Source: Raineyella sp044508675
GTDB lineage: Bacteria; Actinomycetota; Actinomycetes; Propionibacteriales; Propionibacteriaceae
Direction of reading: 5' to 3'
Assembly (NCBI GenBank): GCA_044508675.1
Contig: JBIQHF010000018.1
Location: 1 to 60,676 of the forward strand
Length of the DNA: 60,676 nucleotides
The translations under genes and the position numbers were made by a program. This document shows positions 17,997 through 26,638 of this stretch, one piece after another. The stretch's first letter is position 1; each line of letters opens with the position of its first letter. Below the pieces are notes generated by a model. It did no database searches, had not been told where the DNA came from, and saw only the letters and a program-made list of their open reading frames with translations.

Positions 17997-18749
17997 ATGA
18001 GCAACCGACTCTGGGCCGAGTTCCTCGGCACCTTCTGGCTGGTCCTGGGCGGGTGCGGCTCTGCCGTGCTGGCCGCCAAGGTGATCGGCGAACCGGCCAT
18101 CAACATGGGCATCGGCTACCTCGGTGTGGCCCTTGCCTTCGGCCTGACCGTGGTGACCGGCGCCTACGCCCTTGGCCACATCTCCGGCGGTCACTTCAAC
18201 CCGGCCGTCACCTTCGGCTGCGCGGTCGCCAAGCGGATCGAATGGGCCGCGGTGGGTCCGTACATGATCACCCAGATCATCGGCGCTTCCGTCGCCGGTG
18301 CCGTCCTCTACGTGATCGCCTCCGGCAAGGCCGGCTTCAACCCCGTCGAGTCCGGCTTCGCGAGCAACGGGTTCGGCGAACGCTCCCCGGACGGCTACGG
18401 CCTGCTGGCCGCAGCGGTGGTGGAGATCGTGCTGACCGCCGTCTTCGTGTGGGTCATCCTCGGCTCCACGTCGAAGAAGGCGCCTGCAGGCTTCGGTCCG
18501 CTGGCGATCGGCCTGACCCTGACGTTGATCCACCTGATCGCCATCCCGGTCACCAACACCTCGGTCAACCCGGCCCGCTCCCTCGGCGTTGCCTGGTTCG
18601 CCGGCACCGGCGCACTGTCGCAGGTGTGGTTGTTCATCGTCGCACCGCTGGTCGGTGCCGCGATCGCCGGCTTCACGTACGCCGCCCTCACCGGCGACGA
18701 GGACACCGAGCCGGAGGAAGAGGAGGCCCGCGTCGGCGCCGAAGACTGA
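17997..18749 (+). CDS. aqpZ: Aquaporin Z (MIP family water channel)
   Basis: A 250-residue channel with six membrane helices and both NPA loops (HFNPAVTFG and TSVNPARSLG). The His in LIHLIAIPVTNTS and the Arg of the second NPA box match the AqpZ selectivity filter, so water rather than glycerol is the likely solute. An ATG five codons upstream lies only one base after a TACTCT -10 box, so it would not be transcribed. The ATG used gives the typical MSNRLWAEFLGTFW start. The acidic C-terminal tail is probably cytoplasmic. It converges with the response regulator gene. Confidence 0.92.
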   Translation: MSNRLWAEFLGTFWLVLGGCGSAVLAAKVIGEPAINMGIGYLGVALAFGLTVVTGAYALGHISGGHFNPAVTFGCAVAKRIEWAAVGPYMITQIIGASVAGAVLYVIASGKAGFNPVESGFASNGFGERSPDGYGLLAAAVVEIVLTAVFVWVILGSTSKKAPAGFGPLAIGLTLTLIHLIAIPVTNTSVNPARSLGVAWFAGTGALSQVWLFIVAPLVGAAIAGFTYAALTGDEDTEPEEEEARVGAED

Positions 18750-18752
18750 GCC

Positions 18753-19400
18753 TCAGCCGTTGCGGCTGCGGTACACCGCCAAGGCGAGCTGCACCCGGTT
18801 CGTGACGGCCAGCTTCTCGAAGATCCGGGCCAGGTGGGTCTTCACCGTGGGGACCGACAGGAACAGGTCCTCGGCGATCTCCTGGTTGGTGAGCCCCTCG
18901 GCCACCCGCTCGGCGATCTCGGTCTCCCGGGAGCTGAGCGCCGCCAGGGGGTCGGGGCGTACGACGCGCTCGGCCTGCCGGGTGGCGGTGGCCACCAGGG
19001 TGCGGAGCACCGAGGGGGAGAAGCTCATCGTTCCGGTGGCCGCCTGTTGCGTGGCCGCGACCAGTTCTGGTGGCGGGGTGTGCTTGAGCAGGAACCCACA
19101 GGCCCCCGCCGCCAGGGCTCGGAGCACGAACTCGTCGGTCTCGAACGCCGTCAGCACCACCACCTGCGGCGGGTCGGGCAAGTCACGGACGAGCCGCGTC
19201 CCCTCGATCCCGTCGCAGCCGGGCATCCGGATGTCCATCAGCACCACGTCGGGCCGCAGCCGGCCGACCAGGTCGACGGCCTCTCGACCGTTCCCGGCCT
19301 CGCCCAGGATCCGCAGCTGGTTCGCGCCGTCCAGCACCATCCGCAGCCCGGCGCGGATCAGCGGCTCGTCGTCGACCAGCAGCACTCCGATCTCGCTCAT
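18753..19400 (-). CDS. NarL/LuxR-type response regulator
   Basis: A 215-residue two-component regulator. The receiver domain has the acidic pair in VDDEPL, the phospho-acceptor Asp in VLMDIRMPG and the Lys in GFLLKHT. The C-terminal LuxR helix-turn-helix is LTNQEIAEDLFLSVPTVKTH. It overlaps the histidine kinase gene by four bases (ATGA), so the two form an operon. The frame continues upstream through the kinase gene but the ATG here gives the normal MSEIGVLLVDD start. Confidence 0.94.
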   Translation of the reverse strand: MSEIGVLLVDDEPLIRAGLRMVLDGANQLRILGEAGNGREAVDLVGRLRPDVVLMDIRMPGCDGIEGTRLVRDLPDPPQVVVLTAFETDEFVLRALAAGACGFLLKHTPPPELVAATQQAATGTMSFSPSVLRTLVATATRQAERVVRPDPLAALSSRETEIAERVAEGLTNQEIAEDLFLSVPTVKTHLARIFEKLAVTNRVQLALAVYRSRNG

Positions 19401-20698
19401 CGGCCCGCCCACGGCAGCCAGGCCGTCACCCGGAAGTCGTCCCCGTCCGGCCCGGCGCGGAAGGTCCCGTCGGCCAGATGGAGTCGTTCCTCGAGGCCGA
19501 CCAGGCCGATCCCGGCGCCCATGGCATCGAGGACAGGGGCATCCGGCAGGGGATTGGTGACCTCGAGACTGATCCCCTCCCCGGGAGCCCCGTCGAGTCG
19601 TACGGTGACCGGGCTGCCGGGGGCGTGCTTGGTCGCGTTCGTCAGTGACTCCTGCAGCACCCGGTAGACATGGTTGGACACCTGGTCCTGGGGACCCGCA
19701 GGGTCCAGGCCCGGACCGACCTGCAGGTCGATGGTCACTCCGGCGGCCCGCGTACGGTCCACCAGGTCGTCGATGTCGCTGAGCGTACGCCCGGGCCGGG
19801 TGTCGCCGGCATCCTCGCGCAGCACGGTGAGGACCGTACGCAACTCGTCCGCGGCGGTCCCGGCCGCCTCCCGGATCACCCGGGCGGCCTGCCTGGCTGC
19901 GCCCCGGTCCAGGTCGGCACGGTATTCCAGGGCGCCGGCGTGAAGGGTGATCAGGCTCAGCCGATGCGAGAGCGTGTCGTGCATCTCGCGGGCGATCCTG
20001 GTCCGCTCGGCCACCCGGGCCTGCTCGATCCGCGCCTGCTGTTCCCGCTGGGCGGTCTCGGCCCGGGTCCGTCGCAGTTCGCGGCGGCCACCCCGGTAGA
20101 GGGCCAGCAACACGCCGATGACCATCAGCAGGCCCACCACCAGAAACGCGAACCACAGGGGTGCGTCGAGGTCGACCGGGTCGATCGCCAGCGCAATGAC
20201 GACGGTGGCGAACACCGTGCCGGTGATCAGGCCGACCCACGCCAGGCGGCGCCGGCCGGCCAGGGACACGAACGCCAGGGCCGCCGGGACCGTGGCGGTG
20301 GACGACAATGCGGTCGCTACGATGGTCAGCATTCCTAGGGCCAGCGCCCGCCGCTCTCGCTGCGGCGAGGGGGACCAGTCCGTCTGCGTACGCCCCGGGC
20401 TGAGGATGAACGGCAGCACGAGCAGGCCGAGCAGGCCCAGCGCCAGGTCGACCCAGGCCGGAGAGCCCCCGGTGGCCATGTCACCCGCCGTGGTCGGCAG
20501 GAGCCTCAGTACCGCGAGCAGCAGCGCGAGCAGCGTGGTGACCACCATCGTTCGCGGGCGGTGGGCGGCGTCCCGACGAATGATCACCGAAACATCCCGC
20601 CATCGGGACCATAGGGTGTCCCACGATCGGGACCGGATGGCGTCTCGCCGGAGGATCGACTCGGCTGGCCGTCTTATCGGCGTGAGGGAACTGGGCAC
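19397..20698 (-). CDS. Sensor histidine kinase (DesK/NarX subfamily)
   Basis: A 433-residue membrane kinase with several hydrophobic segments in the first 190 residues, a short coiled segment, a HisKA_3 domain with the phospho-accepting His in REMHDTLSHRLSL, and an ATPase domain (N-box NATKHAP, G-box GAGIGLVGLEERL). The cognate regulator is encoded next and overlaps it. The stimulus cannot be read from the sequence. The GTG start lies 6 nt after TAGGGT and is probably leaderless. Confidence 0.93.
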   Translation of the reverse strand: MPSSLTPIRRPAESILRRDAIRSRSWDTLWSRWRDVSVIIRRDAAHRPRTMVVTTLLALLLAVLRLLPTTAGDMATGGSPAWVDLALGLLGLLVLPFILSPGRTQTDWSPSPQRERRALALGMLTIVATALSSTATVPAALAFVSLAGRRRLAWVGLITGTVFATVVIALAIDPVDLDAPLWFAFLVVGLLMVIGVLLALYRGGRRELRRTRAETAQREQQARIEQARVAERTRIAREMHDTLSHRLSLITLHAGALEYRADLDRGAARQAARVIREAAGTAADELRTVLTVLREDAGDTRPGRTLSDIDDLVDRTRAAGVTIDLQVGPGLDPAGPQDQVSNHVYRVLQESLTNATKHAPGSPVTVRLDGAPGEGISLEVTNPLPDAPVLDAMGAGIGLVGLEERLHLADGTFRAGPDGDDFRVTAWLPWAGR

Positions 20699-20704
20699 CC
20701 AGCC

Positions 20705-20710
20705 ACCCTA
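20705..20710 (-). promoter_or_regulatory. -10 box of a leaderless promoter (two-component operon)
   Basis: TAGGGT on the minus strand, then 6 nt, then the GTG of the kinase gene. Confidence 0.6.
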
Positions 20711-20831
20711 ACGAGGCCGTCAGGCCGGGCAGTGTCGTCCGAAAGCATGAGTGCGGCCCAGCCGAGAGTCGCCACCGGATGTGCTGTCGGTCGATACCGC
20801 GTGGGGCGCGCCATCCGAAATGCTCGTCGTC

Positions 20832-21788
20832 ATGACGACGACATCGCAGACCACTGACCTCACCGAGACCCGGCCCGACCAGCTGCGGGACCCGGCCGTC
20901 TCACCCCATGAGCTGCTTGCCCCTACCGACGACGTGCCCGAGTACCACCGGATGGCGCGCTACCATGCCACCTACCGGTGGTGGCGGCCGGCCCTGACCC
21001 TGGTGGTGGCGCTGGCACTCAGCGTGGTCTCGATCCTGGTGGTGGGCGTCCTAGCCACGGTCCCGATGGCCGTGCTGGGCGGGGAGGAACTCGCCGTCTG
21101 GTTGGGCGGGGGCACCGGTGACCAGAACCACCCCGCCACCATGCTGGCGACGCTGCTGACGGTCGCCGCCATGATGCCGGCGGTGTTGCTGGCCATCCGG
21201 TGGGCCGGAGGTCGCCCGGCCGGCGAGGCGTGGTCAGTGACCGGCCGGATCCGCTGGGGCCTGCTGGGCCGGTCGATCTGCCTGGCCCTGGTGCTGTACG
21301 GGCTGGTCGAGCTTGGTTACGTCCTGACCGACGTCGCCCGGGGGACTTTCGCCGGCTGGACCATCCAGCCGACCGCCGGCTGGATGGTCTTCTCGGCCCT
21401 GCTCCTCGTCCCGTTCCAGGCCACCGCCGAGGAACTGGCCTTCCGCGCCCTGCCGCAGCAGGTGCTCGGCGGCTGGCTGCGCAGCCCGTGGTGGGGCCTC
21501 CTGCTCCCGGTCCCGCTGTTCGTCGTCGGCCACGAGTACAACTGGACCGGTCTGGTGGACGTCACCGTCTTCGCGGTCGTCGCGGGCATCCTGACCTGGC
21601 GGACCGGCGGACTGGAGGCTGCGATCGGCCTGCACGTGGTCAACAACGCCACGATCTACCTGCTCGCAGCGGTCGGCAGGGCCGACCTGAACGCGACCGG
21701 ATCCACCGTGGCCGAGTTGGTGGTCACCCTGGTGCTGATGGTCGCGTACGCCGCCGCCGTCCTGCGGTGGCAGCGGCGGCTCGCCTGA
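20832..21788 (+). CDS. CPBP family intramembrane glutamic endopeptidase
   Basis: A 318-residue polytopic membrane protein of the CPBP (Abi/Rce1-like) family. The three motifs are present in order: EELAFR, the His in VVGHEYN and the His/Asn of HVVNN. Bacterial members are used in bacteriocin immunity, surface-protein handling or unknown tasks. The ATG chosen starts MTTTSQ; an in-frame ATG four codons upstream and a more distant ATG are also possible. It is divergent from the two-component operon, which might regulate it. Confidence 0.85.
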   Translation: MTTTSQTTDLTETRPDQLRDPAVSPHELLAPTDDVPEYHRMARYHATYRWWRPALTLVVALALSVVSILVVGVLATVPMAVLGGEELAVWLGGGTGDQNHPATMLATLLTVAAMMPAVLLAIRWAGGRPAGEAWSVTGRIRWGLLGRSICLALVLYGLVELGYVLTDVARGTFAGWTIQPTAGWMVFSALLLVPFQATAEELAFRALPQQVLGGWLRSPWWGLLLPVPLFVVGHEYNWTGLVDVTVFAVVAGILTWRTGGLEAAIGLHVVNNATIYLLAAVGRADLNATGSTVAELVVTLVLMVAYAAAVLRWQRRLA

Positions 21789-21828
21789 TCACCGGTCGTC
21801 GCGACGGACCTCCCGTTCGACGCGCTGG

Positions 21829-22059
21829 TCATGGGCCCCCGGCGAGCCGGGGGCCCTGCACGTCGGTGCGTTCCCGGATGATCTGGGTCCGCGGACGCCC
21901 CAGGATCAGTTCCAGCACCAGCCAGACGACGCCGGCACCCAGCAGGATGAGGCCGACCAAGGGCGCGTCGACACCGCTGATGGAGTCCGAGATCGTCCAG
22001 CGGAGGATCGCCCCGATCACGATGAGCGCGATCGGGGCTCCGATGCGTACGCTGCGCAG
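21829..22059 (-). CDS. Small DUF6458-like membrane protein, start codon uncertain
   Basis: About 70-76 residues with two hydrophobic segments (IGAPIALIVIGAILRW and LVGLILLGAGVVWLVLELIL), resembling the actinobacterial DUF6458 proteins. The gene lies directly downstream of tRNA-Leu on the same strand. No ATG, GTG or TTG precedes the first hydrophobic segment in the space after the tRNA; the coordinate here assumes a CTG codon. Conventional in-frame starts exist only inside the tRNA gene, or in the middle of the first membrane helix. The protein assignment is reasonable but the start is unresolved. Confidence 0.5.
   Translation of the reverse strand: MRSVRIGAPIALIVIGAILRWTISDSISGVDAPLVGLILLGAGVVWLVLELILGRPRTQIIRERTDVQGPRLAGGP
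21833..21856. terminator. Strong GC hairpin between convergent genes
   Basis: GGGCCCCCGGC-ga-GCCGGGGGCCC, an 11-bp perfect stem between the CPBP gene and the small minus-strand gene, overlapping the 3' end of the latter. Confidence 0.55.
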
Positions 22060-22073
22060 GGCTCTGGGAGCGA

Positions 22074-22158
22074 TGGTGCCGGAGAAGGGACTTGAACCCT
22101 CACGCCCGAAGGCACAGGAACCTAAATCCTGCGTGTCTGCCAATTCCACCACTCCGGC
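22074..22158 (-). tRNA. tRNA-Leu (anticodon TAG)
   Basis: The minus strand folds as a class II tRNA. The acceptor arms are GCCGGAG and CTCCGGC, the anticodon stem CAGGA/TCCTG encloses TTTAGGT (anticodon TAG), there is a variable arm, GGTTCAAGTCC forms the T arm, and CCA is encoded (22074-22076). Confidence 0.95.
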
Positions 22159-22224
22159 AGGAGCAGGGACCATTGTGCCCGACGGACGTCCCCGACGTCG
22201 CCGGTGGCCCCGTTATGGTCGAGG

Positions 22225-22710
22225 TCAGGCCGCCTGCCAGTCCTTCAGCAGCCGCTCGACGTGTCCGGTCGCCTTGACGTTGTACCGCGGGTCGACGATG
22301 GTCCCGACGCCCTGGTCATCGACATCGACCAGGAAGGTCGACCGGATCACGCCCATGATCTTCTTGCCGTAGTTCAGCTTCTCCCCGTACGCGCCGTACG
22401 CCTCCAGGGTCGTACGCTCCGGGTCGGACAGCAGGGTGACGGTCAGCGATTCCTTCTCGCGGAACTTCGCCAGTCTCTCCGGCTTGTCCGGCGAGATGCC
22501 GAGCACGGCCGCGATACCGGTGTCGGCCAGGTCGGGGCGGAAGGTGGTGAAGTCGCAGGCCTCCTTGGTGCACCCGGGGGTCATCGCGCGGGGGTAGAAG
22601 TAGACCACCACCCGCTGGCCGGCGTAGTCGGACAGCGACACGTCGTTGCCGTCGGCGTCGGGCAGGGTGAAGGCGGGGGCGATGGCGCCCTTCTCCAGAC
22701 GGTTCTCCAT
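22225..22710 (-). CDS. bcp: Thioredoxin-dependent thiol peroxidase (BCP/PrxQ)
   Basis: A 161-residue peroxiredoxin that reduces hydroperoxides using thioredoxin. The peroxidatic Cys is in MTPGCTKEACDFT and the resolving Cys five residues later is also present, as in the two-Cys PrxQ class. The YFYPRAMTPG block is typical. The ATG lies 6 nt after TAGGCT with no Shine-Dalgarno sequence, so it is probably leaderless. It is divergent from the DUF3618 gene, a common actinobacterial arrangement. Confidence 0.95.
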   Translation of the reverse strand: MENRLEKGAIAPAFTLPDADGNDVSLSDYAGQRVVVYFYPRAMTPGCTKEACDFTTFRPDLADTGIAAVLGISPDKPERLAKFREKESLTVTLLSDPERTTLEAYGAYGEKLNYGKKIMGVIRSTFLVDVDDQGVGTIVDPRYNVKATGHVERLLKDWQAA

Positions 22711-22716
22711 GCCGAC

Positions 22717-22722
22717 AGCCTA
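22717..22722 (-). promoter_or_regulatory. -10 box of a leaderless promoter (bcp)
   Basis: TAGGCT on the minus strand, then 6 nt, then the ATG of bcp. Confidence 0.65.
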
Positions 22723-22833
22723 GCGGGGGTGCGGGGGCGTACCGGGAGGCAATAGTCTGTGCATGTTGGCAGTACGCGTTTCCGGCAGGGACGTCCAGCC
22801 CGTACGCCATTCGAGACATGAGGAGTGACACCC

Positions 22834-23229
22834 GTGGCCACTGAGACCCGTGAGCGACTGTATCCCCGGACCGAGTCGCAGATCAGGGCAGACATTGCCG
22901 ATGCTCGCCAGCGTCTGGCCGCCTCGATCGAGCAGCTGGCCAAGGAGACGCAGCCCGAGAGCATCAAGAACGCGGCCACCGACCGGGCCAAGGCCTTCGT
23001 CGACGAGAAGATCCAGTCGGTGAAGACCCAGTTCGTCGACGACAACGGCGTGCGCGTCGATCGCGTCGCGGTGATCGCCGGTGCCGCCGCCGGCGTGCTG
23101 GCGACCCTGCTGACGCTGCGGGGCCTGGTCCGCAGCGGCCAGAAGCGCAAGGTACGCCGGACGGCCCGCAAGGAGCTGGCTGCCATCGCCGGCGGGCCGG
23201 TCACCGTCACGGTCAAGAAGCGAGGCTGA
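22834..23229 (+). CDS. DUF3618 domain-containing protein
   Basis: A 131-residue protein of the DUF3618 family. An N-terminal helical segment (ADIADARQRLAASIEQLAKE) is followed by a basic region, one membrane helix (VAVIAGAAAGVLATLLTL) and a very basic tail. No enzymatic motif is seen. The GTG used has AGGAG eight bases upstream; a GTG three codons earlier overlaps that site. A TAGTCT box at 22753-22758 is the likely promoter. It is followed after 1 nt by the GroES-like gene. Confidence 0.85.
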   Translation: MATETRERLYPRTESQIRADIADARQRLAASIEQLAKETQPESIKNAATDRAKAFVDEKIQSVKTQFVDDNGVRVDRVAVIAGAAAGVLATLLTLRGLVRSGQKRKVRRTARKELAAIAGGPVTVTVKKRG

Positions 23230-23230
23230 G

Positions 23231-23575
23231 TTGGCAGACAACGACCAGGCCGGCCGGAGCGGGGCGCTGCCGATCCGGATGCTGCACGACCGCGTGCTGG
23301 TGTCCACCGAGGGGGAGGCGGCCGAGCGTCGCAGCGGCGGGGGCATCGTCATCCCCGCCACCGTCGCCATCGGCAAACGGCTCACCTGGGCAACCGTCGT
23401 CGCCTCGGGGCCGAACGTACGCGCGGTGAAGGTCGGGGACAGGGTGCTGTACGACCCGGAGGAGCGCGCCGAGGTCGAGTTGCGGGGCAGGGACTACATC
23501 CTGCTGCGCGAACGGGACCTGCACGCCGTCAGCGCAGGGGTCGGGGACGACGAAGGCACCGGCCTCTACCTGTGA
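23231..23575 (+). CDS. GroES-like co-chaperonin paralogue
   Basis: A 114-residue Cpn10-fold protein: HDRVLVSTEGEAAERRSGGGIVIP spans the start of the fold and the mobile-loop region, and VKVGDRVLYDPE is typical of the C-terminal half. It is not next to groEL. The link to DUF3618 and bcp is known from other Actinobacteria, where it is annotated as a second GroES. The N-terminus is about ten residues longer than in classic GroES. The start is TTG one base after the DUF3618 stop. Confidence 0.8.
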   Translation: MADNDQAGRSGALPIRMLHDRVLVSTEGEAAERRSGGGIVIPATVAIGKRLTWATVVASGPNVRAVKVGDRVLYDPEERAEVELRGRDYILLRERDLHAVSAGVGDDEGTGLYL

Positions 23576-23609
23576 ACCAGGGCCCGCCGGTGCCTCACAG
23601 CGGCCCGAT

Positions 23610-23638
23610 TTGGTGCGAGACAGAGGCACTGCTATAGT
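23610..23638 (+). promoter_or_regulatory. Promoter of tRNA-Lys
   Basis: TTGGTG and TATAGT separated by 17 bp, ending 12 nt before the tRNA 5' end. Confidence 0.6.
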
Positions 23639-23650
23639 TTCTTCTCGCGC

Positions 23651-23726
<76 letters not shown>

Positions 23727-23750
23727 GATCCGCACAATGACGCGGAACGG

Positions 23751-23783
23751 CTGGCCTCGGCTCCCTTCGGGAGTCGGGGCCAG
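23751..23783 (+). terminator. Hairpin terminator downstream of tRNA-Lys
   Basis: CTGGCCTCGGCTCCC and GGGAGTCGGGGCCAG form a 15-bp stem with two G-U pairs around a TTC loop. Confidence 0.6.
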
Positions 23784-23884
23784 TGCTGATTCTGGCGTCG
23801 GGAGCTCCTGGGGCTGCCGGGTGGTCTAGCCTGACGTCAGGTACGTCGGATGGCAGACAGCCCGGGACGCACATAGGGGTAGGG

Positions 23885-24654
23885 ATGCTTTTCCACGAGT
23901 TCGGTGACCGGTCGGCGCCGACCCTCATGCTGGTGCCGGGTGCCTATGTCACGTGGCGAATGTTCGAGCGGGCGATCCCCACGCTGACCCAGACCTTCCG
24001 CGTGATCGCCGTCGGTATGGACGGGTTCGAGCCGGACGATGACACCGAGTACGAGAGTGCGGTCGTCGCCGCGGAGCGTATCGTCACGTACGTGAAGGAC
24101 CGTCTGGGCGGGCGGCTGTTCGCCATCTACGGGGCGTCGCTCGGAGCCCATCCGGCGTTCTATGCCGCGCGCGACGAGCGGATCACGATCGAGCACGTGG
24201 TCCTCGACGGGGCGATGTACGTCGACACCGGCATCCTGACACCGCTGACCGCCCGGCTCGAGTCGTCGTTCGCTCGGCTGCTCGCCGGCGGCCGGGCATC
24301 CTCGCTGCTCCGGGGCGTCGGCCTGAAGGCCAGGGACCCGGGCGAGGCCGCGGGTCTGTTGCATCTCGGTCGACCGAGCGCTCCTTCCGCAATACCGCGT
24401 ACTCGAACGCCGCGTGGTGCCGCGATCTGCGGCTCCTGCCGCCGAAGCCGGGGATCCACGCCGCCTGCTGGTTCGGTGAGCGCGAGAGGTTCACGCGTCG
24501 TACGATCCGCGCCCTCCGCCGCAGCCTGCCGGGGATCGAGGTGACGATCCACCCCGGGCTGTCGCACTGCGAGCTGACGCGACGCCCGGAGCAGTTCCGT
24601 GCCGAACTCCTCCGTTTCACCGGGCTCGGCGAGGACCGTCCGGCCGCGGCATGA
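23885..24654 (+). pseudogene. Alpha/beta hydrolase, interrupted by one frameshift
   Basis: Two frames together encode one alpha/beta hydrolase of about 255 residues. The first part carries the oxyanion region (LMLVPGAYVTW) and nucleophile elbow (YGASLGAH). Near base 24,365 the coding frame moves by one base, and the rest of the fold continues: ERSFRNTAYSNAAWCRDL, then the catalytic His in GLSHCEL, then TGA at 24652-24654. Read strictly, the product would lose its His. The shift fits one missing base, from real decay or sequencing error. ATG follows a TAGGGGTAGGG leader. Confidence 0.75.
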
Positions 24655-24796
24655 GCGGGCGGTGCTTGGCTGGACGACGGCAGGGATGACGGCAGAGATA
24701 TTTCGCCTGCTCCGCCCGGAGCAGTCCGGATGGGGGCGCTGCCCCTCGGGTGCGGCGCCTGATCGGCGTACGATGGGATCGAGCAGACCAGAGGAG

Positions 24797-25030
24797 ATGG
24801 TCATCATGCTCAACAGACTCATTGCCATGCCAGTGCTTGCGGCCTCCGATCTGACGTGTGCGAGGCGGTTCTGGCGTGACGTGCTCGGTCACGATCCAGT
24901 GTATTCGGACGATGGTGGCGATATCTACGATGTCGGCGGAGTGTCCGTCCACGTCTACGAGACCTCCTACGCGGGCACCGCACAGAACACGACGATGTCG
25001 TTCATCACCGAGGGACTGCTGTACGGATAG
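24797..25030 (+). pseudogene. Truncated VOC (glyoxalase/bleomycin resistance) family protein
   Basis: A 77-residue product matching the first half of a VOC domain: MPVLAASDLTCARRFWRDVLG is the usual first beta-alpha unit and GGVSVHVYETSYAG the next strand. The frame stops where the second beta-alpha repeat should begin, and nothing resembling the missing half is clear downstream. AGAGGAG precedes the ATG. It is probably a non-functional remnant; a genuine half-size VOC protein is less likely. Confidence 0.6.
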
Positions 25031-25217
25031 GTGTCACCTCCCCGTCGTCGATCACGGTCTCGAGATTGTCGGCGACATGCCGAAGCTGTTGAGTGCCGGC
25101 CAACGATGCTTGACGCCTGGGTAGGGTCCGACTGGTGCCTGGAGAGCCTGGGATACCCACTTCCGTGGCCCTTCTCGGTTGCTCAGAGTGGTCGATTCGG
25201 TGAACCTCACCACTTTC

Positions 25218-25232
25218 CCTACAGAACGTAGG
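25218..25232. promoter_or_regulatory. CCTAC-N5-GTAGG palindrome, copy 1 (possible operator)
   Basis: CCCTAC-agaac-GTAGGACA lies in the 290-base gap after the truncated VOC gene, about 90 bases upstream of the DUF4352-like gene. The same arms and the same flanking ACA recur at 36,076. The rest of this gap shows no gene. Confidence 0.45.
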
Positions 25233-25322
25233 ACAATCGCCTTGTGTCCATGAATCAGCGGGCCAGGCACACCAACGCGAGATGGGATGAGGCGTGCCGT
25301 GGCTCGCGCCCAGGAGGATCCC

Positions 25323-26174
25323 ATGACTGACAGTCCGGAAAACGACGAGCCTGCCGAGGGGGGAGTTCCTGGATCTGAGTCTGCCGGGAAGGATGCTCCC
25401 GAATCTGAGCCTGTCGAGGGAGGAGCTCCTGAATCTGAGTCTGCCGGGAAGGGAGCTCCCGAACCTGAGCCCGCCGGAGAGGAAGTTGAGCGCGAGAGCT
25501 TCGGGAAGGTGATGGGACGGGTATGGGCCCAGCCGTGGGGCAAGGTGGTCGCGTTCATTCTGGTGTTCGCACTGGGCTTTGGTGTGGGGTATCCGACCGG
25601 TGTACAGGTCTTCAAGTGGCAGGTTCGTCGGGCATTCACTCAGGCATTCGATGGTTTGGACGCGCCGCCTACTTCCGACCCCTCGCCGTACACCGTGCCT
25701 GAGAGCGTTATTCCCTCCCAAGAGGTACCCGGCTACATTGACCCATCGTCCACCGCGACTCCAGACAAAGCGATGGGTATGGAGGGCGTGGACTTCCCCA
25801 AGGGGACCGAAGGATCGATAGGCGCCCTGAGCATGCGAGTCGACGAGGTGGACTGCACGGCGAAGTCCTGGACGGCTGGCCGGTACTCCACACCTGTTAC
25901 CCCACCGGAGGGAAAACAGCTATGCGTGATCTCGACCCAGATCACGAATAATACGAACGCCCCTCAGATGCTTACCCTGTACGCGATGCTGGTAGATGCC
26001 AAGGGGAACTGGTACGAGTACGACACCAGTAACTCCGATAATGGCGTATACCAGAACCTCGACCCTGCCGAGTCCGTCAAGTACGACGTCGTATTCGTGA
26101 TTCCGCAGGGCCAGCAGCCCGACATGCTTCAAGTGATAAGCGGAGACGTACCGTACATGTACGGGCTGAGCTGA
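25323..26174 (+). CDS. Membrane-anchored DUF4352-like exported protein
   Basis: A 283-residue protein with a Glu/Pro/Ser-rich cytoplasmic N-terminus, one membrane helix at about residues 75-97 (VVAFILVFALGFGVGYPTGV), a linker, and an extracellular domain from about residue 150. That domain resembles DUF4352 immunoglobulin-like modules (KQLCVISTQITNNTNAPQ, SVKYDVVFVIPQ). The ATG has a strong AGGAGG site. Base composition is lower in GC and codon use less biased than in neighbouring core genes, suggesting acquisition. The role is unknown. Confidence 0.7.
   Translation: MTDSPENDEPAEGGVPGSESAGKDAPESEPVEGGAPESESAGKGAPEPEPAGEEVERESFGKVMGRVWAQPWGKVVAFILVFALGFGVGYPTGVQVFKWQVRRAFTQAFDGLDAPPTSDPSPYTVPESVIPSQEVPGYIDPSSTATPDKAMGMEGVDFPKGTEGSIGALSMRVDEVDCTAKSWTAGRYSTPVTPPEGKQLCVISTQITNNTNAPQMLTLYAMLVDAKGNWYEYDTSNSDNGVYQNLDPAESVKYDVVFVIPQGQQPDMLQVISGDVPYMYGLS
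25362..25481 (+). repeat. 60-bp direct repeat, two copies, inside the DUF4352-like gene
   Basis: Two imperfect 60-bp units (25362-25421 and 25422-25481) encode the repeated PESESAGK...PEPEP segment. The period keeps the frame. Confidence 0.75.
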
Positions 26175-26198
26175 GGAAGGCGACAGCAACGCTAGGTT

Positions 26199-26624
26199 TC
26201 ACTCGGAGTGGGGAGGGGCCGATCGACTCTTGGTGACCTTGGCCCGGGCGGCCCTGAAGGTGAGGACAGCGAGCACGGCCGCAATGACCAACAGGGCGGG
26301 CACGTCCCCCAGCAGGTGGCCCATGGTCGCGTGCCCGCCGCTGACGGCCTGGACGGCCATGATGACGGCGTGGACGATGCTCGACCAGACGGTGAACCAG
26401 ACCAGGCCGAGGTTCTCCAGCGGCTTCCCTCCGGCGCGGACCAGGAAGACGCCCAAAGTGGCGTAGAGGCCGACGATCATGGGGATGTAGAAGGACTCGC
26501 CACCGTCATGCCAGACCCAGCCGGCCGGCCACAGTCGGGTGAGGGGCCAGAGCGCGACGATCAGGATGACGCCGATGGCGCGCATCGCGACACCGAGGGT
26601 CCTCTCCGGGCCGGTGGCAGGCAT
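26199..26624 (-). CDS. Membrane protein (DUF6632-like)
   Basis: A 141-residue protein with four hydrophobic segments, among them GVILIVALWPLTRLW, FYIPMIVGLYATLGVFLV, TVWSSIVHAVIMAV and VPALLVIAAVLAVLTF. It resembles actinobacterial DUF6632 proteins, of unknown role. The ATG chosen is preceded by GGAGG; the longer frame reads back through the next gene. It lies 14 bases downstream of another small membrane gene and probably shares its transcript. Confidence 0.65.
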   Translation of the reverse strand: MPATGPERTLGVAMRAIGVILIVALWPLTRLWPAGWVWHDGGESFYIPMIVGLYATLGVFLVRAGGKPLENLGLVWFTVWSSIVHAVIMAVQAVSGGHATMGHLLGDVPALLVIAAVLAVLTFRAARAKVTKSRSAPPHSE

Positions 26625-26638
26625 GGGGTCCTCCGGGG

